NCBI GenBank assembly: GCA_966211675.1
Contig: CBIHPK010000016.1
Coordinates: forward strand, 1-64,000
Source: SCUS01 sp966211675
GTDB taxonomy: Bacteria; Myxococcota_A; Polyangia; Polyangiales; Ga0077539
DNA length: 64,000 bases
Direction of reading: 5' to 3'
The notes beneath the pieces were generated by a model that made no database searches, had not been told where the DNA came from, and saw only the letters and a program-made list of their open reading frames with translations. Shown here piece after piece: positions 17,329 to 27,269 of the stretch. Made by a program: the position numbers and the translations under genes. How positions within the stretch are numbered: the first letter of the stretch is position 1; each line of letters begins with the position of its first letter.

Positions 17329-19775
17329 GCCGGCTCCTCCATGGTGGTCCGCGACGGCGCGAGCGCGGGGTACACGCCGAGCACGATCGTCACGGCGACG
17401 ACCTCCCCGAGCACCGCCGCCTGCCCGAAGCTGCGGAGCGCGCCGGAGCTAGCCAGCAGCAGCGTCACGTAGCCCACGATGGTGGTGAGCGAGCACAGTA
17501 GGATCGCGCCGCCCATCCGCGCGGAGGCCTCTCGGGCGTCGACTCGGAGCGCGTCGCCCGCGCCGAGCAGGTTCACGAGGTAGTCCGCCCCGACGCCCAT
17601 GGTGATCGGGAGGGCCGCGAAGTTCAGCATGTTCAGCCGCACGCCGAGCGCGAGCATCGCGAGCTGCGAGCCCACCGCGACGCCCGTGACGAGCAGCACC
17701 GTGCCGGCGATGCGGAGCGGGCGGCGGCCGAAGATCGGCACCAGCGCGAGCGTCACGAGCAGGCACACCATGCCGATGACCCGCGCCGCGTCGCGCTGGA
17801 GCACCCGCATGATCTCCGCCATCACCAGGAAGGCCCCGCCCACGACCGACCCCGGCGGGACCGGCGCCGCGTTCACGCGCTCGGCGAAGCGCACCACGTT
17901 GCGCACGTCGTCGAAGTCGATCGCCAGCGAGGGGAAGACCAGCACCGTGCGGTCGGTGCGGCCGTCGCGCTCGGCGAAGGGGCCACGCAGCGCCTCGGGA
18001 ACGGTCGCCGGGTCGATGGGGGCGACGCCCGCGCGCGGCAGCCACTCGTCGAGGAAGGCGCGCGCGTCGGCGGGGACGCGCTCCTGGGGGAGGGCGTCGA
18101 CGCGGCGGCGCAGCGCGTCCAGGGCCTCGATGCGGGCACGCTGGTCGTCGGCCGGCGGGGCGTAGCGGTCGACGGTCTCGACTCGCTCGGCCATCGGGCG
18201 CGGGCCGGCGACGAGGGCGCCATGAAGCGCCGCGACGACGCCCTCGCGGGACCCGGGGGAGGGGGCGAGGGCCACCACGGGCGTGAGCCAGGTGCCGAAG
18301 ATGGCGGAGACGGTGCGGTCCCACGAGGCGGCGCCGGAGCGCACGGACTCGGTGTTGCGGAGGTCGCGCAGGTCGGCGTCCCAGTAGCCCTCTCGGAGCC
18401 CGCGGCGCAGGCCGACGCCGCCCACCGCGACGAGCGCGAGGAGCACCGCGACGGAGACCGCGCGGGCCCGCGGGAGGTCTGCGTACCAACGGCGCACGGC
18501 GTCCTGCACGCGGGTGCTCCCGGCGGGGCGGCGCGGCGGGTCGAAGAGGGCGATGCCCACGGGCGTGGCGAGGTAGGTCACGAGCGCGACGGTGAGCATC
18601 CCGACGCCGCCCGTGGTGCCGAACTGCGAGAACCCGCGGAAGCTCGTGAAGGTCAGCCCCAGGTACGCCGCGGAGGCGGTCGCGGCGGCGGCTGAGACCC
18701 CGGGGAGGCTCTGCCGCGCGGCGCGCACGACGGCGGTGGCGCGGTCGAGGTCGGCGGGCTGCGCGCGGTAGTAGGCGAGGAGGAGCAGCGGGTAGTTGAT
18801 CCCGTTGCCGATGATGATCGAGCCGAGGAAGGCGGAGTTGGAGTTGAGCGTGCTGCCCGTGAGGCGGGCGATGGCGAAGGTGGCGATGACGCCGGGGACG
18901 ACACCCGTGAGCACGGCCAGCAGCGCGCGCGCCGAGCGGTAGTAGCCGACGATCAGGAGGCCCACGAGCAGGGTCACCAGCACCGACGAGAGGCCCACGT
19001 CGGAGAGGATCGCGGCGTGCTCCTCGAGCAGGTTGGCGACCTCGCCGTTGTAGGCGACGAGGAGGTTTCGGCGGTACCCGGGGCGCAGGCGCGCGACCTC
19101 GGCGCGCACCATGGCGTCGAGGGCCGCGGCGGGCTCGACCTCGGTGTCGGAGGCGGCCATGGTCACGCGCAGCAGGGCCGTGCGCCCGTCGCGAGAGGCG
19201 ATGAACCCGCTGGGAAAGCGGTCGGCCGCGGCGGCCTCGCGGTCGGCCTCGTCGCGCAGGCGGCGGAGGCGCTGCTCCGGGGTGCCCTCCTCGTCGTCGA
19301 GGGCGATGAACATCGGGTTGGCCTCGCGCTCGGCCTGGTCGATCGCGGCGCGGGCCTCGGCCAACACGTGGTCGAAGCGATCGCGCGGGATGAGCAGCGG
19401 CGCGTGGGCGCGGATCCAGGTGCGCTCGGCCGAGACGTCGTACTGCACCGCCCGCACGAGGGGCAGCCGGCGGGCGGCGATGCCCTCGCCCAGGGCGCGC
19501 ACGAAGCGGCGGTTCTCGGCCGGGTCGGGCGAGCGCACCAGCACGATGAGCCCGGCGGCGCCGCCGCCGAAGCGGGCGTGCAGCGCCGTGATCGCGCGCA
19601 CCGTCGCGGAGTCGTCGGGGAGGAGGTCCTGCATCCCGGCGTGTACCTGGGTGAAGTAGCGGACGCAGAGGCCCACCGGCGCCACCAGCGCGAGAAGCAG
19701 CAGGAGCGCGGCGCGGCGCGGCGCGGCGGTGACCCACAGCACGAAGCGCGCATAGGCCGCCCAGGCGTCGCTCAC
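17325..19775 (-). CDS. RND/MMPL-type lipid exporter
   Basis: 816 aa inner-membrane transporter. A first helix (AALLLLLALVAPVGLCV) is followed by a large periplasmic domain, a bundle of five helices (VLVTLLVGLLIVGYY; VLTGVVPGVIATFAIARL; FLGSIIIGNGINYPLLLLAYY), a second periplasmic domain and a second five-helix bundle ending GYVTLLLASSGALRSFGQAAVLGEVVAVTIVLG. The layout matches the MMPL/HpnN-like subgroup that moves lipids to the outer membrane. In this operon the substrate is probably the lipid assembled by the other genes. The GTG start overlaps the inositol monophosphatase stop (GTGA), and its stop overlaps the GMC start. Confidence 0.85.
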   Translation of the reverse strand: MSDAWAAYARFVLWVTAAPRRAALLLLLALVAPVGLCVRYFTQVHAGMQDLLPDDSATVRAITALHARFGGGAAGLIVLVRSPDPAENRRFVRALGEGIAARRLPLVRAVQYDVSAERTWIRAHAPLLIPRDRFDHVLAEARAAIDQAEREANPMFIALDDEEGTPEQRLRRLRDEADREAAAADRFPSGFIASRDGRTALLRVTMAASDTEVEPAAALDAMVRAEVARLRPGYRRNLLVAYNGEVANLLEEHAAILSDVGLSSVLVTLLVGLLIVGYYRSARALLAVLTGVVPGVIATFAIARLTGSTLNSNSAFLGSIIIGNGINYPLLLLAYYRAQPADLDRATAVVRAARQSLPGVSAAAATASAAYLGLTFTSFRGFSQFGTTGGVGMLTVALVTYLATPVGIALFDPPRRPAGSTRVQDAVRRWYADLPRARAVSVAVLLALVAVGGVGLRRGLREGYWDADLRDLRNTESVRSGAASWDRTVSAIFGTWLTPVVALAPSPGSREGVVAALHGALVAGPRPMAERVETVDRYAPPADDQRARIEALDALRRRVDALPQERVPADARAFLDEWLPRAGVAPIDPATVPEALRGPFAERDGRTDRTVLVFPSLAIDFDDVRNVVRFAERVNAAPVPPGSVVGGAFLVMAEIMRVLQRDAARVIGMVCLLVTLALVPIFGRRPLRIAGTVLLVTGVAVGSQLAMLALGVRLNMLNFAALPITMGVGADYLVNLLGAGDALRVDAREASARMGGAILLCSLTTIVGYVTLLLASSGALRSFGQAAVLGEVVAVTIVLGVYPALAPSRTTMEEPA

Positions 19776-20557
19776 GCGCCGGACCCTCCGCGCATGAGGG
19801 CGCCGAGCGTCGCGTGCAGCGGGCCGTTGGTGGCCAGCAGGTCGGGCGCGTCGGGGTGGTGCTCGCCGCCGTCGAAGCGCGCGACGGCGCCGCCGGCCTC
19901 GCGCACGAGCAGCGCGCCCGCGGCCGTGTCCCAGGGCTTCAGACCCGGCTCGAAGTACGCGTCGAGCCGGCCGCGCGCGACGTCCGCGAGGTCGAGCGCC
20001 GCGCACCCGAGCGACCGCAGCGCCTGCACCTCGCGGAACACCCGGGTCAGCCGCGCGAGCTGCGCCGTGTCGGCGTCGCGGCCGGCGTAGGTGAGCGCGC
20101 TCGCCACCATCGCGCCGCGCAGGTCGCCCACCGTCGACACGCGGATCGGCCTGTCGTTGCAGCGCGCCCCGAGCCCGGCCGCGGCGGTGAAGAGCTCGTC
20201 GGTGAAGGGCGCGTACACCGCCCCGGCGACGACCTCGCCGCGGTGGGAGACGGCCACCGAGACGCCACAGCGGGGCGATCCGTGGGCGAAGTTCTTGGTG
20301 CCGTCGAGGGGGTCGATGATCCAGACGTAGCCCGCCTCGGGGTCGAGCGTGGTGCCTTCCTCGGCGACGATGCCGTGGTCGGGGAAGCGCCCCCGCAGCG
20401 CGTCGACGATGGCCCGCTCGCAGGCGCCGTCGACCGCCGTGACGACGTCCGCGTCGCCCTTCGCCGCGACCTCGAAGCCCTCGGCGCGCGCCCGGCGCTG
20501 AATCTCGCCGGCGAGCCTCGCCACCTCCGCCGCCGTCTCCAGGAGCCGTCCGATCAT
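19772..20557 (-). CDS. Inositol monophosphatase-family phosphatase
   Basis: 261 aa. Shows the Mg-dependent IMPase signatures: EEG at about residues 66-68, WIIDPLDGTKNFAHG from about residue 79, and the C-terminal motif PWDTAAGALLVREAGG. The enzyme should dephosphorylate inositol phosphate to free inositol. With an inositol-3-phosphate synthase three genes upstream, the pair would convert glucose-6-phosphate into myo-inositol. 4-nt overlaps with both neighbours. Confidence 0.88.
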   Translation of the reverse strand: MIGRLLETAAEVARLAGEIQRRARAEGFEVAAKGDADVVTAVDGACERAIVDALRGRFPDHGIVAEEGTTLDPEAGYVWIIDPLDGTKNFAHGSPRCGVSVAVSHRGEVVAGAVYAPFTDELFTAAAGLGARCNDRPIRVSTVGDLRGAMVASALTYAGRDADTAQLARLTRVFREVQALRSLGCAALDLADVARGRLDAYFEPGLKPWDTAAGALLVREAGGAVARFDGGEHHPDAPDLLATNGPLHATLGALMRGGSGA

Positions 20558-21507
20558 GCAGGTCCTTCGTGAGGGGCGGGGTCGTCGGGGAGGGCCAGCG
20601 CGGCGGCGCCGCCGAGGAGCGCGAGCCCGAGCTGAGCGCCGTGCAGGCCGAGGGTGAGCGCGAGCGCGTCGGGGGCCGCGAGGTCGAGGCGCGCGGCGGA
20701 GAGCGCGAGGAGGGCGTCCGTGGCGCCCAGTTGCCCCGGGAGGGCGTCGCCGAGCGCGGCGCCCGTCAGCAGGAGGCCGTGCGCGGCGAGCGCGTCGACG
20801 GCCCCGGCGCGGCCGCCGAGCGCGCGGAGCAGCGCCGCCACCTGCGCGAGCTGCAGCAGGCGAGCACCGGTCTCCCACGCGGCAGCGCGCCCGAGGGCGG
20901 GCCACGCGGCGGCGAAGGCGTCGTCGAAGGCGGGGCCCTGCGCCGGCGCGACCCCGACGCGCGCACCGCGCCCGCGGCCGCGGCGCCCGCGGCCGGCCAG
21001 CGCGACGGCGAGGCCGGCCGCGGACATCACGAGGGCGAAGGCTCCGACGGCGAGCGTGGGCCAGGTCGCGCCGCAGCGCAGCGCCACGCCGACGAGGGCG
21101 AGCAGCGCGATGGCGGCGTTGCCCAGCAGCACCGCGGCCTGCGATCCGACCGCGCCCGCGGCTGCGACGGGGCCGCCCACCCGGGGCGCGAGGCGGACGG
21201 CCTTCCACCCCTCGGCGAGCAGGCGCCCTAGGGGCAACCCCGCCGAGACCACGTTGCCTAGGAACGCCGCGCGCCAGAAGGGCCGCGCCGGGGCCGCGCG
21301 ACCAGCCGCGCGGTAGAGCGCCGCGAGCGCGAGCGCGTCGAGCGCCACCACGCCGGCCTCCAGCGCGCCCAGCAGCGGCATCCACGGGGCGAGGCGCGCG
21401 AGCGACGGGAGCGTGGCCCCGACGCCGACGGCGCGCACGACCGCGACGAGCAGGCCGACGGCCGCCACCGCCGCGAGGGCGCGCCCGATGACGGCACCGC
21501 GGGTCAT
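20554..21507 (-). CDS. UPF0104/LPG-synthetase-transmembrane-like protein (flippase-like)
   Basis: 317 aa with about eight hydrophobic segments. The segment LGNVVSAGLPLGRLLAEGWKAVRLA and a late GAALGDALPGQLGATDALLAL match the membrane half of lysylphosphatidylglycerol synthases and related UPF0104 proteins, without their soluble transferase domain. Such stand-alone membrane units are thought to act as lipid flippases. In this operon it may flip the polar lipid before export by the MMPL protein. Extremely Ala/Leu/Gly-rich. ATGA overlaps on both sides. Confidence 0.65.
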   Translation of the reverse strand: MTRGAVIGRALAAVAAVGLLVAVVRAVGVGATLPSLARLAPWMPLLGALEAGVVALDALALAALYRAAGRAAPARPFWRAAFLGNVVSAGLPLGRLLAEGWKAVRLAPRVGGPVAAAGAVGSQAAVLLGNAAIALLALVGVALRCGATWPTLAVGAFALVMSAAGLAVALAGRGRRGRGRGARVGVAPAQGPAFDDAFAAAWPALGRAAAWETGARLLQLAQVAALLRALGGRAGAVDALAAHGLLLTGAALGDALPGQLGATDALLALSAARLDLAAPDALALTLGLHGAQLGLALLGGAAALALPDDPAPHEGPA

Positions 21508-22802
21508 CCGGCGGCCACGACCTCGTCGAGGTGAGACCACACCCGCGCGAAGGCCTCGGCGTAGGCGTCGACGAGGTCGGGGGGCTGCGCGGCGATGGGG
21601 CAGCTCTGCGAGAAGAGCACCAGCGAGCCGTCGAGGAGGCGCGTCGTCTCCGGGTACTGCGCGAGGTCGTAGTCGACGCCGACGGCGCGGTCCCACGGGG
21701 CGCCGACGCGCTCGCGGAAGAGCCGCTGGCCGGGCACGGGCTGCGTCTGCCAGAGCACCGCCTCGAGCCCCTCGGCGCGCAGGGCCGCGAGCACGGCGTC
21801 GCGTACCCGGCGCGGCGGGGCGTCGACGCCTGCCGCGCGCCCGTCGAGGCGCACGCGATACTTGTGCACCGTCGCCGTGCGGTCGTCCGGGACCTCCATC
21901 GGCGTTACGCCGGGGAGCGCCGAGAGAGAGGCGGAGAGGCGGCGGGCGTTGGATTGGGCGCGGGCGTTCCAGAGGTCGAGCTTGCGGAGCTGCGAGCGGG
22001 CGAGCGCGGCGGACATCTCGTTGGTCCGGTACATCCACCCCACGACGGCGCTGTCGTAGGCCCGCGACGCGTCGAGCGGGCGCTCGGCCCGCCAGGGGAC
22101 GTCCTCCATGGCGCGCACGTCCTCGCCGAACATCCGCACGCGGTTGGCCCGGTCGAGCGTCGCCTCGTCGTCGCTCACGAACACGCCCCCCTCGCCGCAG
22201 GCCAGGCTCTTGCTCGACTGGAGGCTGAACGCCGCCCCGTCGCCGAAGGTCCCCACGCGACGCCCGCGCAGGGTCGCCCCGTGGGCCTGCGCGGCGTCCT
22301 CGATGACCGCGAGGCCGCGGCGGCGGGCGATCTCGACGACGGCGTCGACCTCGCACGGCACGCCGTGGATGTGCACCGGCAGCAGCGCCCGGGTGCGCGG
22401 GGTGATGGCGGCCTCGATGCGCGCCGGGTCGATGCCGCAGGTGCGCGGCTCGATGTCGACGAACACCGGGATCGCCTGCTGGTGCAGCACCGACTGCGCG
22501 GTGGCCACGAAGGAGTAGGCGCTGGTGATCACCTCGTCGCCCGCGCCGACCCCGACGGCCGCGAGCGCGAGGTGCAGCGCGGCGGTCCCGCTGTTGGTGG
22601 CGAGCGCGCCGCGGGTGCCGATGTACCGGGCGAACTCACGCTCGAGGCCGCGCACCTCCGGCGCGAAGGGACCGGAGAGCACCCCCCGGTCGAGCACGCC
22701 CATCACCGCGGCGCGGTCGTCGGCGTCGAGGACGGGCCAGCGGACGTGCTGCGCGTTGTCGACCGCGGGCGCGCGGCCGAGGAGGGCGATGGGGGCGCTC
22801 AT
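21504..22802 (-). CDS. DegT/DnrJ/EryC1/StrS-family PLP aminotransferase
   Basis: 432 aa. The PLP fold is clear: ATNSGTAALHLAL (phosphate-binding region), VIEDAAQAHGA (Asp contacting the pyridine ring) and Lys198 in AFSLQSSKSLACGEGG as Schiff-base lysine. The family transaminates keto-sugars and keto-cyclitols; StsC-type members convert scyllo-inosose to scyllo-inosamine and RifK makes 3-amino-5-hydroxybenzoate. Because inositol biosynthesis genes flank it, an inosose aminotransferase role is the most attractive reading (inference). Separated by 13 nt from the synthase upstream and overlapping the flippase gene downstream. Confidence 0.85.
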   Translation of the reverse strand: MSAPIALLGRAPAVDNAQHVRWPVLDADDRAAVMGVLDRGVLSGPFAPEVRGLEREFARYIGTRGALATNSGTAALHLALAAVGVGAGDEVITSAYSFVATAQSVLHQQAIPVFVDIEPRTCGIDPARIEAAITPRTRALLPVHIHGVPCEVDAVVEIARRRGLAVIEDAAQAHGATLRGRRVGTFGDGAAFSLQSSKSLACGEGGVFVSDDEATLDRANRVRMFGEDVRAMEDVPWRAERPLDASRAYDSAVVGWMYRTNEMSAALARSQLRKLDLWNARAQSNARRLSASLSALPGVTPMEVPDDRTATVHKYRVRLDGRAAGVDAPPRRVRDAVLAALRAEGLEAVLWQTQPVPGQRLFRERVGAPWDRAVGVDYDLAQYPETTRLLDGSLVLFSQSCPIAAQPPDLVDAYAEAFARVWSHLDEVVAAG

Positions 22803-22815
22803 CCGGCGTATCTCC

Positions 22816-24021
22816 TCAGGCGGCGGGCGCGACGCGCAGACCGGGCGACACGCGCGCGACCCACTCGTGGAGCATCGCGTTCTGCGCGAAGAGGTCGTGC
22901 ACCGGGGGCTCGCCGTCGACGCGGTAGGGCGACTTGAAGAAGAGCGAGAGAGGCTGCTGGACCCCTTTCTCCCCGGCGCGCTGCGCGGCGTCGAGGAGGC
23001 GCACGAGGTCGAGCACGAGCGGCGCGGCGAGGATGGAGTCCTTGCAGAGGAAGTTGACCTTGAGCTGCATCGGCTCGCCGAGGAAGCCGAGGAGGTCGAT
23101 GTTGTCCCACGCCTCCTTCTGGTCGCCGCGCGGGCGGTAGTAGTGGATGTGCACCTGGTGGTCGCCCACCGGGTAGCCGAGGATCTCGTCGAGCACGCTC
23201 TTCTTGCTCGTGACCTTGGTCTTGTTGGAGCCCGGGTCGTCGAGCACCTTGCCGTCGTTGTTGCCGAGGATGTTGGTCGAGTACCAGCCGTCGACGCGCA
23301 GGTCGCGCACCACGAAGGCGGGCGCGAGCACGGTCTTGAGGAAGGTCTGGCCGGTCTTGCCGTCCTCGCCCGCGATGGGCACTCCCCGCTTCTCCGCGAG
23401 GGCCTCCAGCGCCGGGACGTTCGAGCGGCTCGGGGTGAAGTTCGCGTGGGGGATGCCCATGGTGATCGCGAGGTAGAGGTACTTCATCGCGGGGCTGATG
23501 CGCGCGTCGTCGGCGTCGAGGCCCGCCTCAAAGGCCTCGACGGTGCGGTGCACCTCCGCCACGTCGATGTACCGCTCGGTCGAGGTCAGGTTGACCATCA
23601 CCACGCGCTGCACGTCGCGCTCGCGCTGGAAGGCCGTCACCTGCTCGCGCATGATGCGCAGCTCGTCGCGGAACGACTTCGCCGGCACCACGTGGTCGCC
23701 CACGTTGTTGGCGAGGAAGGCCGACGACGACACGCCCGGCCACGGGCGCATCGAGCGCAGCTCGGACTCGATGGCGCCGAGCTGGTCGCGCGGCACTACG
23801 GCGTGGGTGAGCGCGGCCTCGTAGAGGTCTCCGCCCTTGAGGTCCCAGCCGCCGAAGACCATGTCTTCGAGCGCGCAGGCGCCCACCGCGGCCCCGAGCG
23901 GCCCCTCGGTGATCATCCCGAAGCGGGGGGCGCCCCGGCGCATCAGCGCGACGCCCGCGATGACCGTCGATGCCACGGCGCCCGCGGCGCCGATCAACAA
24001 GACTCCGACCCGATTGCCCAT
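22816..24021 (-). CDS. myo-Inositol-1(3)-phosphate synthase
   Basis: 401 aa. An N-terminal NAD-binding motif (VGVLLIGAAGAVASTVIAG), VVMVNLTSTE, GEDGKTGQTFLKTVLAPAF and the catalytic region GWYSTNILGNNDGKVLDDP with SNKTKVTSKKSVLDEIL are characteristic of inositol-phosphate synthases that isomerise glucose-6-phosphate by an NAD-dependent oxidation, aldol and reduction cycle. It supplies inositol phosphate for the monophosphatase in the same operon. ATG start 23 nt after the GH3 stop. Confidence 0.9.
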   Translation of the reverse strand: MGNRVGVLLIGAAGAVASTVIAGVALMRRGAPRFGMITEGPLGAAVGACALEDMVFGGWDLKGGDLYEAALTHAVVPRDQLGAIESELRSMRPWPGVSSSAFLANNVGDHVVPAKSFRDELRIMREQVTAFQRERDVQRVVMVNLTSTERYIDVAEVHRTVEAFEAGLDADDARISPAMKYLYLAITMGIPHANFTPSRSNVPALEALAEKRGVPIAGEDGKTGQTFLKTVLAPAFVVRDLRVDGWYSTNILGNNDGKVLDDPGSNKTKVTSKKSVLDEILGYPVGDHQVHIHYYRPRGDQKEAWDNIDLLGFLGEPMQLKVNFLCKDSILAAPLVLDLVRLLDAAQRAGEKGVQQPLSLFFKSPYRVDGEPPVHDLFAQNAMLHEWVARVSPGLRVAPAA

Positions 24022-24044
24022 TGTCGTTGGTCCCTGCTCTTCTC

Positions 24045-25619
24045 TCAGTGCGTTGGGGCGGCCAGGGCGCGCAGTACGTCGCGCTTCTCGTCGTCCACGA
24101 TGTGCGGAAACTTCTGCTGCGGGCCGTCCCGCCCGATGCGCTCCATGAACCGCCGGGTCGCCCCGCGCGGCAGCGCCACCACCTCGGGCGCCACGATCGC
24201 CACGTCGGCCGCGCGGTGCTCGCGGTACACCCGGTTCTGCCGCTGGAGCTCGGCGTCGAAGGCTGCCGCGAAGCGCGCGAGCTCGCCCGGCGCGCGCTCG
24301 AACTCCACGAAGAGCGCGTAGCGCCCGCGGGAGGTCCCCTCCACGCCGACGTCCGCACCGCAGGCGAACTCCACCGTCGCGCTGCGCGTCTCGGCGACGG
24401 CGTGCGCCACGGCCCGCTCGACCTCGAGGAAGGTCACGAGCTCCTGCGTCACGGACAGCACCCCGCTCGCCCGCCCGGTGAACTCCAGGCGGTGGGGGAA
24501 GAGGTCCGTGAAGCGGACGAAGTCCCCGATGGCGTAGGCGTAGAGGCCCGAGCAGGTGGTGACCACGACGGAGTACTCCACCCCCCGCTCGACCTCCCAG
24601 AGCGACACCCTCCGCGCGTCGGGGCGCCCGTGCTCCTCGCGCGCGACGAACTCGAAGTACACCCCGCGGTCGGGGATCATCCGAAGGCTCGGCCGCTCGA
24701 GGTCGTCGGTGACCGCGAAGATCCCGCCCTCGGTGGCGTTGTAGTTGTCCATGAGGGCGATGGGCCGGCCCATGCGCTCGGCGATGACGCCGCGGTAGGG
24801 CTCCGCGTGTACGCCGCCGCCGAAGAGCGCGCGGAGGTTGGGCCACACGTCCTGCACCGTGTCGGCCTTCATCCCGCGACGGCGCGCGGCTCGGAGCACC
24901 CGGTCGAAGAGGTTGGGGAACCAGCACGTCGTGCCCGAGAGAGCGCGCACGTCGAAGTCGAGGTAGGCGTCGGCGATCGCGTCGAGCTTGCGGTCGTAGT
25001 TCTCGAGGTCGCGAAGCGGTGGGCGCGGCAGCACCATGCGCCGCGAGGCGCGCGGCATGTTCAGCAGCATCAGCCCGGGGTTGCTGGTGATCCCGACCGG
25101 ACCCTCGCGCTTGATCACCGCCGGGGGCATCAGCTGGAGGCTGAACCCGCGGGTGAAACCGGCGTCGTTCGTGAGCGCCAGGTAGCGCGCGACCACGTCG
25201 AAGCCGGCCTTCTGCTGCCAGCCGATCTGCTCGCGCGAGATGGGCAGGTACTTGTGCATCGCGGCGGTGCTCGACGTACCCGACGAGCAGCCGTAGTGCT
25301 CGATGAACTCCGGGTGCAGCACGTTGCGCTCGCCCCGGCGCATGCGCTCGAGCATCGGCTCGAAGTCCGCGTAGGTGCGCACCGGCACGCGGGCCCGATA
25401 GTCCTCCGCCGTCCGCACGCGGCCGAGGCCCGAGGCGCGCCCGAACTCGGTGCCCGCGCCTCGCCTGCAGTGGGCGAGCAGCGTCGCGAGCTGGGCAGGC
25501 CGGGGGTCGCGCAGGGTGCGGTCCCACGTGGCGACGCGCAGCTTCGCGGCCAGCAGCAGCGCCGGGCCGGTGATCGCGCCGCCGGAGACGCCCTCCAGGG
25601 TGCGAACCGTCGTCGTCAT
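24045..25619 (-). CDS. GH3-family acyl-acid amido synthetase
   Basis: 524 aa. The three GH3/ANL-type ATP motifs are present: YGCSSGTSS (about 110-117), NYNATEGGIF and SGLYAYAIGDFVRF. GH3 enzymes adenylate a carboxylic acid and transfer the acyl group to an amine (in plants, auxin or jasmonate to amino acids). Bacterial homologues are mostly uncharacterised. Beside an aminotransferase acting on a cyclitol or sugar and an aldehyde dehydrogenase that makes acids, an N-acyl-aminocyclitol product is a reasonable prediction. The start overlaps the aldehyde dehydrogenase stop (ATGA). Confidence 0.88.
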   Translation of the reverse strand: MTTTVRTLEGVSGGAITGPALLLAAKLRVATWDRTLRDPRPAQLATLLAHCRRGAGTEFGRASGLGRVRTAEDYRARVPVRTYADFEPMLERMRRGERNVLHPEFIEHYGCSSGTSSTAAMHKYLPISREQIGWQQKAGFDVVARYLALTNDAGFTRGFSLQLMPPAVIKREGPVGITSNPGLMLLNMPRASRRMVLPRPPLRDLENYDRKLDAIADAYLDFDVRALSGTTCWFPNLFDRVLRAARRRGMKADTVQDVWPNLRALFGGGVHAEPYRGVIAERMGRPIALMDNYNATEGGIFAVTDDLERPSLRMIPDRGVYFEFVAREEHGRPDARRVSLWEVERGVEYSVVVTTCSGLYAYAIGDFVRFTDLFPHRLEFTGRASGVLSVTQELVTFLEVERAVAHAVAETRSATVEFACGADVGVEGTSRGRYALFVEFERAPGELARFAAAFDAELQRQNRVYREHRAADVAIVAPEVVALPRGATRRFMERIGRDGPQQKFPHIVDDEKRDVLRALAAPTH

Positions 25620-27229
25620 CGGTCGTCCTCGCGGAAGAAGTCGGACAGCCTGCGCATCCGCTCGCGCAGCAGGAGCGGCAGGCGCCACGCGCGGTCGATC
25701 ACCCCGCGCTGCACGTCGCAGAGGATGTCGCCGAACTCCACCAGCGCCCGGTCGTACGGGGGCCAGTACAGCTCGAGGCGCGACGAGGCGTCGACCACGA
25801 CGGTCTTCGGTCGAACGAAGGCGTGCAGCGCGTGGCGGCTGTTGGCGACGCCGTCCCCGGTCGCGCGGGTGCCGCCCCAGGGGAGCTCGGGGATCGCCCC
25901 CGAGAGAGCGTGGTTGTTCACCGTGACGACGCCGACGTCGAGGCGCTCGGCGAGGCGGCGCGCGCGGTCGAGGTCGCGGGTCCAGATCGAGGCGCCGAGG
26001 CCGTAGCGCGCGCGGTTGACTCGGGCGATGCCGTCGCTGGCCCCCTCGACGCGCACGACCGCGAGCACCGGGCCGAAGGTCTCGTCGCGCACGACCCCCA
26101 TCTCGTCGGTGCAGTGATCGAGGATCGTGGGCTCGTAGAAGAGCCCGACGCCCGTCGGCCTGCCCCCGCAGACGACGACGGCGCCGGCCGTGCGGGCCTC
26201 GTCGACGTGGGCGCGCACGAGATCGAACTGACGGCGGTGGGCGAGGGGGGCGACGTCGGTCTCGCCGCGGGGCCCCGGGGCCGCGCGCAGGCGGCGCCAG
26301 GCGCGGGCGAGGCGCGCGACGAAGGCGTCGGCGATGGTGCGCTCGACGTACGCCACCTCGATGGCGCCACAGGCCTGGCCCGCGTTGCCAAGGGCCCACG
26401 CCGTGACGCCCGCGACGGTGCGCTCGAGGTCGCAGTCCTCGAGAACGATCGCGGCGTCCTTGCCGCCGAGCTCGGCGCTGAGCGTGACGCCCCGCTCGGC
26501 GCAGCGCACCCGCACGCGTCGGCCGGTCTCAGGCGATCCCGTGAAGATGCAGGCGTCGATGCCCGCGTCGAGGAGCAGCTCGCCCACGGATCCGTCGCCC
26601 TGCACCACGGCGACGAGGCCTTCGGGGAGCGACGGGGCGAGGACCTCGAGGAGCCACGCGCTCGATCGCGGGGAGTGCTCGGAGGGCTTGAGCACGACCG
26701 CGTTGCCCGTGAGCAGCGCGGGGAAGACGGAGCGGTAGAGGCCGGCGATGGGGTAGTTCCACGGCGCGATGACGCCGACCACGCCGCGCGGAACCTGGTC
26801 GACCCACGCGCTCTTGCCGGGGAAGCCGACCGGATTGAGGCGCACGGTCTCCCGCGCAAGGTGCGCCTCGCCGACGCGTGCCCACGCGTTGACGGTGTCG
26901 AGCGGACCGAGGGTCTCGTTGAAGATGGCCTCGGCGTCGACCTTGCCGATCTCGGCGCGCACCAGCTCGGCGGCCTCGTGGCGCCGGGCGAGCATCGCCC
27001 TCGCGGCCTCGCGCAGCCGACGGACACGCTCGTCGAGGGGTGTCGCGCGCCAGGCGTCCTGCGCGCGCCGGGCGAGGTGGACCGCGCGGGTGACCTCGTC
27101 GCGCGTCGCGGGTCCAACGGGACGGAGCGGGATCAGGTCGGTCGGGCAGAGGTTCAAGGCGGGCCCCTCGGCGAGGTCGTGACCGACCTCCCTGTGGAGG
27201 GCAGACCGGGTCAACAAGAAGGGCTCCAT
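25616..27229 (-). CDS. Aldehyde dehydrogenase, first gene of the lipid operon
   Basis: 537 aa from the chosen ATG. Shows the NAD-binding APWNYPIAG segment, the active-site Glu in SAELGGKDAAIVLED (usual LELGGK) and the catalytic Cys in NAGQACGAIEVAYVE, and ends in a hydrophobic/basic tail (VIDRAWRLPLLLRERMRRL) like membrane-associated fatty aldehyde dehydrogenases. It should oxidise an aldehyde, possibly the product of the GMC enzyme, to the acid used by GH3. An upstream GTG at 27277 is in frame, but it overlaps the -10-like box of the candidate promoter, so the ATG at 27229 is preferred. Confidence 0.87.
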   Translation of the reverse strand: MEPFLLTRSALHREVGHDLAEGPALNLCPTDLIPLRPVGPATRDEVTRAVHLARRAQDAWRATPLDERVRRLREAARAMLARRHEAAELVRAEIGKVDAEAIFNETLGPLDTVNAWARVGEAHLARETVRLNPVGFPGKSAWVDQVPRGVVGVIAPWNYPIAGLYRSVFPALLTGNAVVLKPSEHSPRSSAWLLEVLAPSLPEGLVAVVQGDGSVGELLLDAGIDACIFTGSPETGRRVRVRCAERGVTLSAELGGKDAAIVLEDCDLERTVAGVTAWALGNAGQACGAIEVAYVERTIADAFVARLARAWRRLRAAPGPRGETDVAPLAHRRQFDLVRAHVDEARTAGAVVVCGGRPTGVGLFYEPTILDHCTDEMGVVRDETFGPVLAVVRVEGASDGIARVNRARYGLGASIWTRDLDRARRLAERLDVGVVTVNNHALSGAIPELPWGGTRATGDGVANSRHALHAFVRPKTVVVDASSRLELYWPPYDRALVEFGDILCDVQRGVIDRAWRLPLLLRERMRRLSDFFREDDR

Positions 27230-27269
27230 AGCGGGAGAGGGGGCCACGGCATCGATCGCTCGCGGGGGC